A stretch of DNA of 35,230 nucleotides from Aureococcus anophagefferens (Eukaryota; Sar; Pelagophyceae; Pelagomonadales; Pelagomonadaceae): assembly GCF_000186865.1 (NCBI RefSeq), contig NW_008705563.1:586390-621619 (forward strand). The letters run 5' to 3'. Both the position numbers and the translations under genes were made by a program. The notes under the pieces were generated by a model. The model did not search any database. It was not told where the DNA came from and was given only the letters and a program-made list of their open reading frames with translations. Below are positions 34,701 to 35,230 of the stretch, one piece after another; position 1 is the first letter of the stretch, and each line of letters opens with the position of its first letter.

Positions 34701-35230
34701 GATCACGGCCATCGCGACGAACGCGACGCAGGAGTCCGTGTTGGAGGAGATGATGGCGAAAGTCACGAAGCAGTGGGAGTCGACGGAATTGATCGTCATG
34801 GACTACAAGGACGTGAAAGATTTGTACATCCTCGGCGACGTCTCGGAGAACATCGCGGCGCTCGACGAGTCGCTCGTGACGGTGAACACGGTGCTCGGCA
34901 GCCGCTACGTCGGCGGCATCCGCGCGTTCGTCGAGCGGTGGCGCCGGGACCTCATTTTGTTCCAGGACACGCTCGACGAGTGGCTCGCCTGCCAGCGCGC
35001 CTGGATGTACTTGGAGACCATCTTCTCGTCGCCGGACATCATCCGCCAGCTGCCCGCGGCCGCGAAGCAGTTCCAGGCCGTCGACAAGAGCTGGCGGTCC
35101 ATCATGAAGTCGACGGCCGACGACCCCATCGCCATCAAGGCCTGCTGCGTCAAGGACCGCAAGGAGACCTTCATTTCCCATAATGCGACGCTCGACAAGA
35201 TCCAGAAGTCGCTCGAGGAGTACCTCGAGA
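31795..35230 (+). CDS. Axonemal (inner-arm type) dynein heavy chain, N-terminal tail, partial
   Basis: Dynein heavy chains are the motor subunits of cilia and flagella. ATG 31795 opens a frame without stops to the right edge (1145 codons), so only the tail is present; the AAA ring and stalk lie outside. The first 180 residues are low complexity. FLESLNLTPQQMASFIDDAG and IPFFAKYRAWKTFSVWKKNV then match the DNAH3/6/7-type N-terminus. Near residue 925 the DHC_N2 linker begins: LRNDALQERHWAMIHDLVG, GVTAHHAEITAIATNATQE, YILGDVSENIAALDESL, LDEWLACQRAWMYLETIFSSPDIIRQLPA and DKSWRSIM. All of these are conserved across axonemal heavy chains. There are no introns so far. The gene implies a flagellum at some life stage or in recent ancestry. 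Confidence 0.9.
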   Translation, partial: MSADRGFTAETQATFGSSAGPPTSTGSANVLDASQLRSRLYCGPGSTRDRGGGLQPLAMFSASGRQAARRLEPKMRALKGSKSTPGLFARSLDGSDAASSALGADRAAATMTGRHILTKPHKMRAKLAAPPEAVVAFAAAATAAPEAAAIAPPRADETALVVAEPKKRSFLESLNLTPQQMASFIDDAGNFLYLTHSRDTLHAGSAYDLVVVEHALVDSGDYFTLSCSGMTHFTGVNSDFTPLHQWEREYGLFHEMRRIPFFAKYRAWKTFSVWKKNVKRNKVRAAILALKGSLFLFIPSLRDALLEIQALCQETLALSLLEAEPGKTYELDEFAAAQAHLQDRRAEALVRFSGDVQSLARTACDEVVDSFLRAAKIVADHRMTFMERASLRSECRKLTRFLRLVDFHVVNALRELALESARNALALAAPEIVPTHVIHRDEPPEAKGDDDVGLGGGETYGGDGEEDESAHAPLLRVEVSFTKGSLVLSPSMRDVQKAFADMLQACLKVVGIPDRIFAHPDLALYIMSDTDDAPGDVAREETSVQDLVASEEKWKRASSAIGTALEAAYDAATDYATCVEPYCGKAQENGDFLEVHKDALGKDVNLEKYAHAITDYRAQAADFATIPRSADVGILRVDSLALKRLLVPSPTRCLDALQAYLPELMDIGFKQLLDQLGSILPVVTGAPANVAVFVTKKRVVKEAQENYEGYKEAQQKLIAMAELMESEDWPVPEDQKAHLVMADENMTTLDTGVQIAEGREEEDTKRFATEVAEEVPRLKKRIAEVREQLDQRIVASLDERPENVLAFLEIQSDALDELKSRSETLCDYQGELGQDIDEYDTLDEVAADLNLKLRLWRGVKEWSGLTAEWVVTPLSEIDAVELEKHVQAYNKTVFQASKGLPGNPVVPKLKASVETFTPVLPVVVNLRNDALQERHWAMIHDLVGFEIQGDAAFTLGDIINKGVTAHHAEITAIATNATQESVLEEMMAKVTKQWESTELIVMDYKDVKDLYILGDVSENIAALDESLVTVNTVLGSRYVGGIRAFVERWRRDLILFQDTLDEWLACQRAWMYLETIFSSPDIIRQLPAAAKQFQAVDKSWRSIMKSTADDPIAIKACCVKDRKETFISHNATLDKIQKSLEEYLE

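Noticed and set aside
1..35230. tRNA, rRNA, CRISPR arrays, bacterial operons or insertion sequences with a transposase
   Set aside because: No such structures were found by eye. The inverted-repeat elements present are short, non-coding and lie in eukaryotic genes.

Overview
This is nuclear DNA of a GC-rich, gene-dense unicellular alga, most likely a pelagophyte-like stramenopile of the Aureococcus type. The evidence is as follows. Protein families are eukaryotic throughout (TAF10, a type III PI4-kinase, an axonemal dynein heavy chain, a Trf4-type nucleotidyltransferase). A nuclear ferredoxin carries a short signal sequence followed by an AxA-F junction, as in secondary red plastids. Genes are mostly intronless and closely packed on both strands. 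The few introns behave like introners, the intron-generating DNA transposons established for Aureococcus and Micromonas. The species assignment is inference.

Layout, left to right. 1-2268: an enhancer-of-polycomb-like gene (partial) head to head with TAF10. 3057-4178: a secreted or surface single-pass protein with internal repeats. 4359-6579: a TENT4/Trf4 nucleotidyltransferase converging on an ankyrin-methyltransferase, with the two 3' ends overlapping by 8 bp. 6755-16599: an extracellular-digestion neighbourhood with a GH54 arabinofuranosidase, a divergent LPMO-GH18 chitinase fusion and a sialidase-fold/LamG protein. A SAM-domain protein and an acyltransferase-carrier-protein enzyme lie between them. 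16768-21196: a PI4-kinase with PH domain, split by two transposon-like introns. 21482-25701: ferredoxin, prolidase and a protein of four Kre9/KNH-like repeats. 25822-29749: a GAPN-like aldehyde dehydrogenase, a double CS-domain protein and an LRR protein. 29951-35230: an ABC1/ADCK-like protein split by a third copy of the transposon family, then the start of a dynein heavy chain that runs off the right edge.

The most interesting content is the introner system. Three elements of 185-204 bp (18819-19022, 20473-20664, 30703-30887) each have terminal inverted repeats and an exact 8-bp target-site duplication. Each gives a perfect in-frame splice if the acceptor AG is the end of the element and the donor (GT once, GC twice) comes from the duplicated target. 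The three are homologous, but one lies in the opposite orientation to its gene, so either end of the element can supply the acceptor. Shorter introns in the GH54 and ADCK genes show the same layout with decayed duplications and may be older insertions.

Limits: all exon joins are read by eye from frame and homology. Two genes (10984-12014 and 14807-16599) contain apparent one-base frame breaks that could be sequence errors. The first gene's intron donor could not be placed.
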